Assembly (NCBI GenBank): GCA_002633005.1
Contig: NMRA01000267.1
Coordinates: 535,939 to 556,975, forward strand
DNA: 21,037 nt
Direction: 5' to 3'
From: Phoronis australis
Lineage: Eukaryota; Phoronida; Phoronidae
In this document: positions 1-9,251 of the stretch, piece by piece
How the letters are laid out: every line of letters begins with the position of its first letter
How positions within the stretch are numbered: position 1 is the stretch's first letter
Program-made: the position numbers and the translations under genes
Notes under the pieces: generated by a model
What the model was told of the DNA's origin: nothing
What the model saw: the letters and a program-made list of their open reading frames with translations, nothing else
The model's database searches: none

Positions 1-133
1 GCCATGCTTAAATGAGTGATTATACCTCATTGCATACTCAGACGGAAATATGAAGTCTAGTTGGTGAATGAACAAACTTGTATATCTGGTTGTATTTTAG
101 CGTGTTACTTAAGTTGCTTACATCCCTGGAAAT

Positions 134-1263
134 GGGGACATCCCACTATTTCGAAAGTTTTCTACTCGGAAGGTTCACCGACTATTCCGAAGGTTCAACG
201 ATTCACCACTCCGAAGATTAACCGCTCCAAACATATCTAAACTTCCAGACTGAGATTTAATTTTTGAACTTTTGCATGCTAAAATAAACGATACATGTAT
301 TTCGGCTATTAGATGCACCTATACCGAAAACAACGCCCGGCACTAAAAGACTTTGGGTTTTATGTAGACAATGACCATCGTCTCCAGCTGGCCAGCACAA
401 CTAGAAACGGTAGTCAGATTTCATGCTCATGCGAAATTGCCCGCATGTCTTAAAATGAGTACGCACTTGCATTTTAAGATGATATGAAGTAGGAATACAG
501 ATGAATCATCAGCCATGACACAATTCATCAAATTCATGTCAAGATCGAATCGTAGCGCGACGCACACTGCCGGGTCGAAATTAAATGAAGTTACTAGACC
601 ACCCTGTCCCTGCCAGTCCTCATGAAGTCGGGGAGTCCCATTTAGTCTTCTTAAATTTGAAACCGCCGTTGGTCGCCGTAGCCGTGCCCCAGATGTTGTC
701 TCTGCTTGAGAATGAGTCGTGATCACACAACCAAAATAGTGAACTGTCGGAATTCTGGGCCCAGTCTCGAATCTTTTGGCTCTAAATGGAACTCGAAATA
801 ATGTTTGGCATTTTTTAATCTACTTTGGTGCGAACTCAAGATAAGTGTCCATTACTCAATGCTCGAATACATAATGACTTACGTGGATGATTGATGAGTC
901 ATATTTTGCAGTTGACAAAACCAACATTAAAGCTAAAAGTTTGAGTTTAAACTCGAAATTTCGAATTTTTACTCGTGTTTGTTGTACGCATATAAGCGTT
1001 TTTAAGTGCAAACTTGGACTAGAAACTCATATGCATGAACTATAATTATTTGAGCACAATCTGAGTTCGCACAAAAGGAGCAGAGAAATTGCCAAAAATA
1101 ATTTCCAGTTCGTTTCGAGTACAAAGATTAAAGACCTAGCCCAGGGTTTGGAATAGTGGAAATTCAAAATAGTGATCTTTAGAAGATAACGAACCTTCAG
1201 AGTAATGGGAATTCTGAGTACTGGACCTTCGGAGTATTGAACCTTCGTCATAGTGACATGGAA
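134..1263. mobile_element. MITE-like non-autonomous DNA element
   Basis: The two ends carry degenerate inverted copies of a short motif. The left end has CGAAAGTT, CGGAAGGTTCA, CCGAAGGTTCAA and CTCCGAAG at about 150-235. The right end (about 1190-1262) carries the complement: GAACCTTC, GACCTTCGGAGTA and GAACCTTCG. The outermost bases also align imperfectly as inverted repeats (CACTAT..CGAA on both inward-reading strands). A 10-bp direct repeat, CCCTGGAAAT, lies immediately outside at 124-133 and 1264-1273 and could be a target-site duplication. A 9-10 bp duplication would suit Mutator-like elements, but that family call is inference. Between the ends I see no credible protein; the small frames at 427-726 and 1027-1251 are translations of the repeat itself. 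The interior at 780-1010 is rich in ACTCGAAA-type words. Confidence 0.5.
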
Positions 1264-1273
1264 CCCTGGAAAT

Positions 1274-1995
1274 CTTTTCCATCTAGTTTGTGGCTCGTAT
1301 GAAGTCTGCAGGGTTGTGCACCATTGACATTGATTGACTAGAGAAGATTTTCAGTGACCAAAATTGAGTTCTATGCCTACCTTTCCATTATAACGTGAAA
1401 ATGCTCAGTGGTGTTTTCTCAGTGCAAGAAAACACAGTAGCTTGGCAAGACGGAGGACTGACTATAATGACCTTACTGTCAGCATGTTCTGAATTTAAAA
1501 GAACAGAAACGTTCAAACGTGTACACGCATGCATGTCAATCCATCCAACAATCAAAGTGGACACTGGTTGAACAACATATTTGCAAATTTGACGATCACT
1601 TTCAATTCAAAATTTGAAAATGCCTACACCTCTACCGTACTGTGCTTGCAATTAAACCAAAAATAGCAGAATAACAAATCTCAATTTTTCTGCTGTTGTG
1701 TTTCTTGGCCGAGTTTAAGGCATTCACACCGCACTACTTTTTGGGAGTTCTCTCGTTGTTATTTATATTTACATGAAGCTTACTTAGGTCTTAGGACTTT
1801 TATGCTTAGGTATAGACATTCGATTCTGGACTCACTTGTTACCCTTTGTTGTAGCCACCACGCGCATGGTTTATGAATAACATAAAGCCTTCTCTTATCT
1901 TAAGCGCGATCCTGTCATCTACACAAACAGCGGCACTCGGGCGAAGTTTGCCGAGTTCGCTCCGACGCCACGTGACGCGGTTTGAATCAGAAGCG
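1274..1995. other. Stretch without a recognised gene
   Basis: Mostly AT-rich unique-looking sequence with no open frame of note. A short CpG-richer patch at about 1905-1985 includes the E-box CCACGTGAC. It lacks any adjacent exon that would make it a convincing promoter. Confidence 0.5.
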
Positions 1996-2172
1996 GATTC
2001 AAAGTTATTGCTAACTTAGTTATCATTGTAGTTAGCACCAGTAGCTTCAACAATTTTGTTGTTATTGTCCAATTAAACCCTATCTTTAACGAATATGCTG
2101 GGGGGTGGACCTTTTCAGCGGGGTAGGGGTTCGATCGAACTCTCCGAACCCTCCCCCCGGCTACGGGCTATG
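1996..2172 (+). repeat. Dispersed repeat R1, copy 1
   Basis: This block aligns in the same orientation with 13842-14000. Shared blocks in order are ATTCAAA, ACTTAGTTATCATTG, GTTAGC, CAGTTTTGTTGTT or CAATTTTGTTGTTA, TTTGTCCA or TTGTCCAA, CCCATCTTTAACG or CCTATCTTTAACG, GGACCTTTTC.GCGG, a G/C-rich segment, and GGCTACGGGC or GGTTATGGGC. It is a short non-coding interspersed element. Copy 1 contains GGTTCGATC, which resembles a Pol III B box, but copy 2 does not keep it, so I do not call it a SINE. Confidence 0.7.
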
Positions 2173-2567
2173 GACATGTACTCAATAAAAGTAAACAGGT
2201 GAAGCATAAACTAGATTCTTTATTTAATTAAACTGCAATTCAGTCACTATTTCCAAAAATATTATACATAGTGGTTGGATACCCCCTTCCCCAATGTGGA
2301 TGCCCGGGTCCGTCGCCACGGTGGCTGAGCACCATATACAACATCTATGGATAATTAATTCGAGCGTGTTTTATATTCACTATGAAGACAAAAAGCGAAC
2401 AGTTCCATTGCCCGCATATCTGTGTCGTGCCAATGAAATGATTGTCAATCTAACTAAACTGAAAAATAATAGGACTCATTATACCCACGAATCAGTTGTG
2501 AATAACATGTTCGCAACATGAACAGAATTTTTTATCTACGTTACAGCTTTGATAGTTTCCACGGAAT
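2173..2567. other. Stretch without a recognised gene
   Basis: It holds a single open frame of 75 codons (2294-2521, plus) with no recognisable family and no clear flanking splice signals. I treat it as chance. Confidence 0.4.
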
Positions 2568-3010
2568 CTAACACGACCATACGTACCCAATATCAGGTGC
2601 CGCCGAGGTGTTTTCAGCTTTTTTGGAGAACACCATGTCAAACACAAAAAATACAGACTGTTTCAAAGAGAGTTCAACAGCCCATCTATTGAAGCTCTTC
2701 CTCGTACGTAGCGCTGAGAACGCACCGTTTTCAAGCGCTTCACGTATTATTGGATTTGCCAATTTCAACTTTTGGTAAAACAATGTTCCCCATCTGGCGT
2801 AGTTTGGGCGGTTCAAGGCAAAGAATACATCTAGCGTATATGTAGTCGGAAAAATGTTGATATAGCCACTGAAGTCATTGTTTTTGACGCATCTCTGGAG
2901 TTCTCTGAAGATTGCCCAAAACTGATCAGTTTTCCAAACTTGCCATTAATCCCTGTGTGAAATGAATTGGCGCGCAAACATAACGCAGGCGACAGCAAAA
3001 GAGGCTTTTT
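2568..3010 (-). pseudogene. Decayed repeat-encoded protein with FFALNRPNYARW motif
   Basis: Reading the minus strand from about 3000 downward, three frames in succession give protein-like segments. First comes PIHFTQGLMASLEN, ending at a stop near 2930. A frame jump then gives a run from about 2945 to 2660 containing KTDQFWAIFRELQRCVKNND, then FSGYINIFPTTYTLDVFFAL, then NRPNYARWGTLFYQKL, then GAFSALRTRKSFNRWAVELS and LKQSV. The run stays open to a TAG at 2568. The order 'FFA-x-[DN]-x-x-NYARW ... G-x-F-x-x-x-RT-x-x-SFN ... L-x-QS' matches, from memory, an uncharacterised protein found in many repeat-associated frames of cnidarian, mollusc and amphioxus genomes. I cannot name it or give it a function. 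No start codon, frameshifts and the truncated ends mark it as a dead copy. Confidence 0.5.
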
Positions 3011-3428
3011 ATTGTTATTCCTTTTAGCAGTTGCATCAAATGACTCGTCCGAAAACAAAGGGACGCAGTTTAGACTGGTAAAATAGGACAACGAAAAATG
3101 GAAATTAGTGAAAACACAATGTGCTTTCCGTCTTGGACGGGTTTTTAGGTTTTGTTTTTAATAGTGAATTATGTGGAGTATTCCGCTCTTTTCTCATAGA
3201 CTTGTGAGGTCGCTCCAACCTCAGGAGCGATTTTTCTGGTTTTCATGCAATAACATAAACTTGCAGACAAAAATCTCACCTTGTGAGGTGACCTATGTCG
3301 TACAGACTTAGTGGCTTTATTGAAAATCGAAGTGCCTGGTTCCTGATTGTGATGCTTATTCAGCGTGAAGTGGGCTTATAATTAATTTTGTTTCGACTCT
3401 TTAGTTGTCTGATGGAGACATCTTATTG
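3011..3428. other. Stretch without a recognised gene
   Basis: Intervening sequence between the pseudogene and the satellite. It contains a small hairpin at 3210-3230 (TCGCTCC ... GGAGCGA) followed by T residues. Confidence 0.4.
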
Positions 3429-4205
3429 TTTTGCCACGTGCAATGATGCTGAACATCGGGCGGTTGGTTTCAAGCGGTTTCCTGGTGGGTTGATCTAGCT
3501 CAACTCAGGTACTTGGGCGTGTCTGGCGGGGATAACCCACCACTAGATTTGTCTGGCAATATTTATTCTTGATACCTGAGCTTACGGCGAATATTTTGCA
3601 ACTGGTTTCATGCGGTTACCTCTTGGGTTGATCTAGCTCAATTCATGTATTTGGACGTGTCTGGCGGGGCTAACCCACCACTAGATTTGTCTGTCAGTGT
3701 TTATTCGTGATACCTTGACTCACGGTGAATATTTTGGAACTGGTTTTAGGCGGTTACCTCTTGGGTTGATCTAGCTCAATTTTTAACCCTCTTTGATAAT
3801 CGTCTGGCAGAGGCACCCCACCACTGACATCTAACTGCTGTGCCATGTTCAGTGATGCTGAACATCGTGCAATTGATTTCAAACGGTTACCTGATGGGTT
3901 GATCTAGCTCAATTCAGGTATTTGGGCGTGTCTGGCGGGGGTAACCCACCACTTGATTTGTCTGGCAGTGTTCATTCGTGATACCTGGGCTTACGGTGAA
4001 TATTTTGCGACTGGTTTCAAGCGGTTACCTCTTGGATTGATCTAGCTCAATTTTTGTACCCTGTATATGTTCGTCTGGCGGGTACTCCCCACCACTGAAA
4101 TTGTCTGGCAGTGACCAATTTTGATACAATGAATGACGTAGCAGGTATCGAAGGCAGTTTTAAGTGGTTACCAGAAAAGTTGATCTACATGTAGCTCAAT
4201 TTTTT
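3429..4205 (+). repeat. Satellite array, about 138-bp unit, six copies
   Basis: The landmark GTTGATCTAGCTCAA begins at 3489, 3627, 3765, 3898, 4036 (first base changed) and 4180 (interrupted), giving spacings of 138, 138, 133, 138 and 144. Each unit also carries GGTTACCT before the landmark and, after it, GTCTGGCGGGG, AACCCACCAC, TTTGTCTGGCAGTG, CGTGATACC, TTACGGTGAATATTTTG and ACTGGTTT. Units alternate between variants. Those at 3489 and 3898 are preceded by TGATGCTGAACATCG, while those at 3627, 3765 and 4036 are preceded by the ACGGTGAATATTTTG type. The first and fourth units are 409 bp apart, as are the second and fifth, which hints at a three-unit higher-order repeat. Within a unit TGGGTT and AACCCA form an inverted pair around the landmark. 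The array decays after 4205. Confidence 0.9.
4186..4193. other. TACATGTA insertion inside satellite landmark
   Basis: The sixth satellite copy reads GATCTACATGTAGCTCAA where the other copies read GATCTAGCTCAA. Six bases (CATGTA or an equivalent register) have been added at a TA dinucleotide, leaving TA-CATG-TA. This is the pattern expected if an element with CA...TG ends inserted at TA, duplicated it and was excised imprecisely. That origin is inference. Confidence 0.5.
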
Positions 4206-5157
4206 AGAGTAATTCCCTTGGCTCCCCTGACCAAACCCACCAGAGCGAACCTGCCAGACGGCCATTTCCAAGCATCAGGATACCTACAGAGCATTGTGGC
4301 ACCAAAGAAAATTGGTTACCTTTTCATGCCCAAAAAAGCTCTGGGATCCCGGTCTATTATTCCCTACAATTCGAAAAGATAAATCAATAAGGCCAAGCAC
4401 ACTCGGTCTAGTCTCACCATAGACGTCAATTCAGTAACTGAAATAACCAGCACTGACTTCTGATACCAAGTGCATTTGCTAGATAACATCTGACCTGTCA
4501 GCTGGGCCAATCAATATGTTCAGCATAGGGTTTCTTGCATCTATTCGTCAGCAAAGATGGTTATGTTTCTAGATGAAACATCAATATCCTTATAATCAGT
4601 TCGCCATGGGGCGAACATGTCATCAGTTCCAGAGAAAGTAACCATAGCTGCTCTTATCCACCCTTACCAGAGCTGATACCCCCTTTGAGAAGCCACGTGG
4701 AAAACTGTCCAGTAAGCAAGACTATTTTCGATGACTAGCCATAATGGCGTACAAGTCCATAAACCAATCCAACGGGGCAGGCACTAGTTACTTGGTTAGG
4801 GGGCACAGAACGGTTCTTACGGGGGTTTGTCGATCAGAACACTAGTCAATGGACTCGTCACCCCTGTATGCAAAGAATGAAACTTTTGAGTCGTGTCACG
4901 TCACAAGCCGTACAGGTGATCACAGCAACTTTATTCTCTCTTGTACATTTGACTCTTTTACTCGTGCTGAAAAGACAGGTAGACTAAAAAATATAAAAGG
5001 GTAAAGAATCACAAAATCGGCACTTTTCACCCCAAAACCACCACTTCCCTGCCGATGCACGACATGAGCCAACACCAGATTCTGACTGAAGCAAATTTCC
5101 TACAGATTCAAAAATGTGGTACAAAAGTACTGTTAACCAACAATTTTTTGCAATTGT
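4206..5157. other. Stretch without a recognised gene
   Basis: No convincing coding exon, RNA gene or repeat was seen. A 72-codon frame spanning 4164-4382 begins inside the satellite and is not credible. Confidence 0.5.
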
Positions 5158-5161
5158 GGTT

Positions 5162-5290
5162 TGTTTGAGGGCTACCTGAAATCGCTAGCCAGTAATGCTC
5201 AAGTGCAACAGGGGGTCGAAATCTTGAAGAAGAATGCGGCGATAGCCGAGCAAGTGGTCTCTCCTTATTCCCAGAATGTTCACAAATACC
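5162..5290 (+). CDS. Possible exon of an unrecognised protein
   Basis: The plus-strand frame reads FEGYLKSLASNAQVQQGVEI followed by LKKNAAIAEQVVSPYSQN. This is a helix-rich, alanine/glutamine-rich composition that looks more protein-like than the surrounding sequence. A T-rich tract followed by an AG at 5167-5168 could serve as a splice acceptor, but I find no convincing GT donor in phase at the end, and no ATG opens the frame. The frame runs on to a stop at 5359-5361 with less protein-like sequence. I cannot assign a family. It may be a real internal exon, a relic, or chance. Confidence 0.2.
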
Positions 5291-5361
5291 AACAACCCTC
5301 ATTCACTGAGCTTACATGCAACACCTACATAAAATTGCCTCTAAGCCTGGCCTATGCCTAG

Positions 5362-6142
5362 ATTTTACTATTTTGACACTAAATCGGCCGCGGAAGCAGC
5401 CTAACTGTTAAGTGCCACCTTAGTTTGGTAGGATGAATTGAATTCTTGTTCTGAAATTGTTTTATACTTCTCTTCTAGCAGAAAACTAACCATGCCGATT
5501 TAAATGACAATAACCAACATAGATTTCAAAGCTTCGTTTACTATGCCAAGAATTAACTTGAGATGGCCGCAAAACTGCAAATCAATACGTTTGTATAATA
5601 AGAAACATCTACTGGTTCGGTCAAGGTTGCTGAATATCTCAGTGGCTGATTAAAAAAGTCATGCAAGAATTGTATTTTCCATTATCATTACAACAGACGT
5701 TTTAACCAAAAGCCCATCGCGGCTTTGTACAAATTCTGACTTTAAGTATCAGAATACGCCAAAGTAAAATTATGTACTATACAATGAAGTAACAAAGCAA
5801 CAAAACTTCACATTCAACCCGAAGCACAATTTACACATACATGTACATGTACACTTGGACAGTATAGTAAAACCAACTTCAAGCAACAAAAACCGTAAAT
5901 TTCCGGAAAATAGGCTCGTGGGAGATCGACCTCTAACGGGAACGGAAACAAAATAAATGCTCGGACTTGTTTCAGGAAAGGGAGTAAGGGAGGGTGCCTA
6001 CTTTATGATGTAGTTTTAAAGCATATAATTATATTTCAATCAACACCGTCTGGATTATACTTTATTATGATTTTTCTACGCGAATACTTTGGCGTGGCAT
6101 AATAATTTGTAAAATGGCACCATATAACACTACCGCCACCAA
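5362..6142. other. Stretch without a recognised gene
   Basis: AT-rich sequence with no coding signal. The overlapping octamers TACATGTACATGTA lie at 5838-5851. Confidence 0.5.
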
Positions 6143-6176
6143 AAACAACAACAGTAACAGCAACAGCAACAACAGC

Positions 6177-6223
<47 letters not shown>

Positions 6224-6224
6224 C
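6143..6224 (+). repeat. (AAC)n microsatellite
   Basis: About 82 bp of AAC/CAA triplets. The left part is interrupted (CAGTAACAGCAACAGCAAC) and the right part is an almost pure tract of roughly 14-15 triplets. The leucine-rich minus-strand frame across it (6065-6283) is only a translation of the repeat. Confidence 0.95.
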
Positions 6225-6548
6225 GTCAGGTTACATCTGTGTTTGTAGGAATCACTAGAAATTAGGAATAAATTGAATAACAAAGAATAAAATACAATTT
6301 CTTAAAACTCAACATGCATCTATAGAAAAATACATATTGAAAAATGGATAGACTGAACCGATTTAAACATGGTGTACAGGGATCTCTGGAATAAATGAAA
6401 TGCGACGATATAACCGTGTGTTATTGACATTGTAACTGCCAGTTCGATTCATGTCCGCCGCCCGTATTTTGACAACAAGTAGACACCTTCCAGATTAGGC
6501 AGTTTGGAGAGCCTCCTACTCAAACGCTCAAGTCTGGACACAGCTAAG
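6225..6548. other. Stretch without a recognised gene
   Basis: AT-rich unique sequence; no gene, RNA or repeat structure was recognised. Confidence 0.5.
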
Positions 6549-6697
6549 ATGGTCGACGCAGCACTGAAATAAGTTGAGGGATGTAGCCCCCCAGCCCCCT
6601 ACGGTTTGCCGCGTATGTGACAATGGGCGGCGCAGCACTGAAATTACTGGGCGGCTATAGCCCTCCCATTCCCCTATGGTGCGCCGCCAATGCTGTA
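6549..6697 (+). repeat. Tandem duplication, 74-bp period
   Basis: Two neighbouring blocks beginning at 6549 and 6623 align: ATGG.CG.CGCAGCACTGAAAT, then a GGG..GTAGCC or GGCTATAGCC segment, then CCC.CC.CCCCTA.GGT, then GCCGC. They differ at scattered positions, so the duplication is old. No function is evident. Confidence 0.75.
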
Positions 6698-6862
6698 GCG
6701 TCGTCGTCATTGAATACAGACGCAGCGTTGTGGAGAGTCCTTTGAATATTTGCAATCCCATTCCCGAAGCAACTATGGTCGGCCATTTCTAGTCACATGT
6801 CAACAGAGTTCTCCACGGACAGGATATTGAAATTTAGTTTCGTTATACGGGCACCCACATGA

Positions 6863-7108
6863 CTGAATTTTCAAAACAGATTCAATTTTGCTAAATAAGA
6901 TTGATTTCATAAAATAGGATTACATTCATAAAATAGGATTAAATTCATGAAATAGGGTTGGATTTATAAAATATTGTTACATACCTAACATAGAATTGAT
7001 TTTCCTCAGTAGGATTGGATTTAAAGAATAGCATTGAATTTTCAAAGTAGGAATAATAGTTATTTTAAATAAGATTGGATTCATTAATTGGCATTGAATT
7101 TACAAAGG
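6863..7108 (+). repeat. Degenerate minisatellite, about 19-bp unit
   Basis: Successive units such as TTCATAAAATAGGATTACA, TTCATAAAATAGGATTAAA and TTCATGAAATAGGGTTGGA are exactly 19 bp apart in the centre. More diverged units with GATTGAATTT or GATTGGATTC cores extend on both sides, for roughly 12 units in total. Confidence 0.8.
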
Positions 7109-7159
7109 TTGACGGCTGCTTACGTATTGTGACAAGATAAATCGCGTCTACCTTCCAAG

Positions 7160-7399
7160 TAGTAAGGAAGATGACTTTCTAAAACCGCTCTGGAGTGGTG
7201 GCGTGTTACTATTATTAAAATCTCTTGGTCTATTTACACCGACCTCTTGTCTACACTGTCACGACGTTGCGTTCTTCTAAGAACGCGGCAACACCTGACG
7301 ATGGCCGGAGAATAGACCGACCGAAACGTCGTGACAGTGTAAATAGACAAGAGGTCGGTGTAAATAGACCAAGAGATTTTAATAATAGTAAGGAAGATG
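7160..7399. mobile_element. Long-armed foldback, probably Penelope-like terminal repeats
   Basis: A near-perfect inverted repeat pairs 7206-7268 with 7325-7391. The only difference is a 4-base gap: the right arm has an extra ATTT-equivalent in the GTCTATTTACAC motif, which itself occurs twice per arm. The loop is about 56 nt. A 14-bp direct repeat, TAGTAAGGAAGATG, lies at 7160-7173 and 7386-7399 and could be a target-site duplication, although its first six bases also belong to the right arm. The loop and inner arms carry CTGACGA, a hairpin and GAAAC, as in hammerhead-bearing terminal repeats of Penelope-like retroelements. No reverse transcriptase or GIY-YIG frame is present, so this is a solo or rearranged terminus. 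Confidence 0.55.
7257..7336 (+). ncRNA. Hammerhead-ribozyme-like motif
   Basis: In order on the plus strand: a stem III 5' strand TGTCACGACGT (7257-7267) with T at 7268 as the candidate cleavage residue; a stem I hairpin region (7269-7294) holding GCGTTC and GAACGC; the core box CTGACGA (7295-7301); a stem II hairpin GGCCGG/CCGACC (7303-7308 with 7317-7322, one C-A mismatch); the core box GAAA (7323-7326); and a stem III 3' strand ACGTCGTGACA (7326-7336) fully complementary to the first strand. All three core elements are in hammerhead order. Weaknesses are an extra T (7302) between CTGACGA and stem II, an imperfect stem I next to the core, a less usual GUU cleavage triplet, and a competing local hairpin (GTTGC with GCAAC). 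Activity is unknown. Confidence 0.45.
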
Positions 7400-8289
7400 T
7401 TACAGATGTACATGTACATATTTCGCCATTTAACCACAAGCTATTCTTGCTTGAGTACACGGCACTCAAAATATATATAAACATAGAACTCTAGCCCTGG
7501 AACGGCAACTCTGATCTCGCCACTGCTGAGGTTGCGCCGCGCATGCGGGATACTTGTTTGCACTCGTTTGTTCCGGTGTGCGTACTGGCTATAAAATTTA
7601 CTGTCATTAAAACATTCGCAACTCCGATATTTTCAATCGAATTGCTTAAGAGTCATACAAATAGAACGCCTTTGCCAGTTCTTGATCAGTAATTATCATT
7701 TCGCGTACCTGTCTGGTTTAAGAATATTCTTTAATTCTTAAAACCGGGAGTTTTGGCTAAATGCGAAAAACAACAGCGTGTAATGGTAACATAAAAAGAA
7801 AATCATCATAGATGCTATATAAATAACTACTTAAGCCATTATCGAAACAATTTCAATGATTCAAAAGATTTCTACCCTATACAAGTTTTAGACTATGGAT
7901 CCCTGACACTTGCTGGGGTTAGTTTAGTCAGGCATTCATCCAAACTTATTGTAGTATAAGATGATCACTTGCTTAGAGAAGTGGTAGGTTGCTTGCAGAC
8001 GTTTTGACCTGGTCAGCCAGGTCTTTGTCAATGAATGAGGGGTTTCCCGCTTTTCGCTGGTTAAGAATAATTAAATAAATGGGAGGTAAGTGAAGGCCTC
8101 TGGGCAACCGGTAAACATTGCACAAATGATTTTTTATAGAAACAACTGCGAGAGTTGGCATCCTAGGTCTAGAGTTCTATGATGTAAACTTTTCCCCCTT
8201 CAACTGATCTCACACTATGGCTAGTGCGCTCATGCTGACTTTTGAGCTTCTGAACAAGTGCATCGTGAATTTGAAAAGAGTGTTATAAT
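7400..8289. other. Stretch without a recognised gene; weak promoter-like patch
   Basis: At 7530-7600 there is a CpG-rich patch (GCGCCGCGCATGCGGG) followed by CTATAAAAT near 7589, which resembles an NRF1-type site upstream of a TATA box on the plus strand. No exon follows clearly. A perfect small hairpin GACCTGG-TCAG-CCAGGTC lies at 8006-8023. The rest is unannotated. Confidence 0.3.
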
Positions 8290-8403
8290 GGAGCGTTCAC
8301 ATATTACGTCATCCAAAACTTGCCACTTTTTACCCCTCCACCCTTTCATTAGCCGTCATCATGATGTAACTACCCATTCCATCCTCTAATTACGTCATTA
8401 CAG
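8290..8403. repeat. Probable interspersed repeat fragment
   Basis: The segment GGAGCGTTCACATATTACGTC, then a run of ACCCCTCCACCC, then GTCATCATGATGTAAC and TAATTACGTCATTACAG has the layout of a short interspersed element I associate with many invertebrate genomes. There is no second copy in the window, so this rests on recall alone. Confidence 0.25.
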
Positions 8404-8671
8404 CCAACTCCCCTGTTTTTGGAATAACCGACAGTTCGTTGGAAATTCGCCTTTATCATTCTAACGACAAATTAATATCGCTTTATTGTCTAAGTTGCAT
8501 TTGGTGTTGCACACAGCAGTGAAATAAAATACGCCATTTCAACTATCAAACCAAAAATAAGGAACGTGTTGTGGTCGCTTCGTGGTGGCACAACATAAAA
8601 AACTAGTGGCAGCACCACTAAACTCCATGGCCGAAACAATAAACCCATGACTACATGGCAAGACCTTTCTT

Positions 8672-8806
8672 CGTGACAAATTTAGTGAAAATGCGGTTCG
8701 TTGATTATCCCAGACATGCTTCAGTTAATTGTGGATCCCCGTCATTTTATTAATTAGTCGTGCACAACTGCGGAAGTGGCATTTAGGGGGTTAAGAATTC
8801 CCCGTC
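8672..8806 (-). repeat. Dispersed repeat R2, copy 1 (inverted)
   Basis: The reverse complement of this block aligns with 13595-13731. Shared words include AATTCTTAACCC, CACTTCCG, GCACGACTAAT, AATAAAAT.ACGGGG, CTGGGATAATCAACGAACCG and GCTAAAATTG or ACTAAATTTG. It is non-coding. Confidence 0.8.
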
Positions 8807-9251
8807 TAGTGCGTTCGAGTTACTGTGAGGATCTGTTCTACTATTGCTTTTGTGCTGGTCTCCTAAAGCTGTCGACACCACGTCTCAGCGACTAGTATTC
8901 TACGACAACCAAGGTTGTTAGAGAACTCAATTACGTGGGGTTTTATAGAAATATTTAAATTTGTAGTGGCAGTCGGAGGATATATGTTTGAGCCCGAGTA
9001 TAGTAAGGAGAATACAAGACAGCTGTTGAGAGGGACGAGGAAGAGACTGAGGACAGGAATGGTGGGGGACGTCTTGGTGCAAATGTAAGGTGTGCGTAGT
9101 TATGCCGACCTCAATGGAATGCCTATGGTGTTCCAACTGGATGGTGACTTGAGCACCCAAACCGCTTACATTCAGCCCTGTGACACCCTCCCACACACCA
9201 GGCCCCTTCTAAATAGCTCCAATACTTTAGTCAAGTCCACAATAAACTTAC
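8807..9251. other. Stretch without a settled gene; candidate downstream exon region
   Basis: This lies 3' of the minus-strand exon at 9252-9816. On the minus strand CCATTCCTGTCCTCAG and CCCTCTCAACAG (about 9020-9065) look like splice acceptors, so the next exon of that gene could lie below 9065. I could not fix its ends. Confidence 0.25.

Noticed and set aside
2119-2150. B-box-like GGTTCGATC in R1, suggesting a tRNA-derived SINE
   Set aside because: The second copy lacks it and no A box is placed correctly.
3210-3236. Hairpin followed by T residues, terminator-like
   Set aside because: The context is eukaryotic, with no transcript ending there; a rho-independent reading is not appropriate.
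3429-4205. CRISPR-like array
   Set aside because: The whole 138-bp unit is repeated with no unique spacers; it is a satellite.
6065-6283. Leucine-rich 72-residue minus-strand frame
   Set aside because: It is the translation of the AAC microsatellite.
6528-6761. 77-residue minus-strand frame
   Set aside because: Covers the 74-bp tandem duplication; the protein repeats with it and matches no family I know.
7225-7494. Three overlapping frames across the foldback
   Set aside because: They translate the same inverted arms on both strands; no RT or endonuclease motif.
7700-7760. Small inverted pair TGGTTTAAGAAT / ATTCTTAAAACC
   Set aside because: Short and imperfect in AT-rich DNA; expected by chance.
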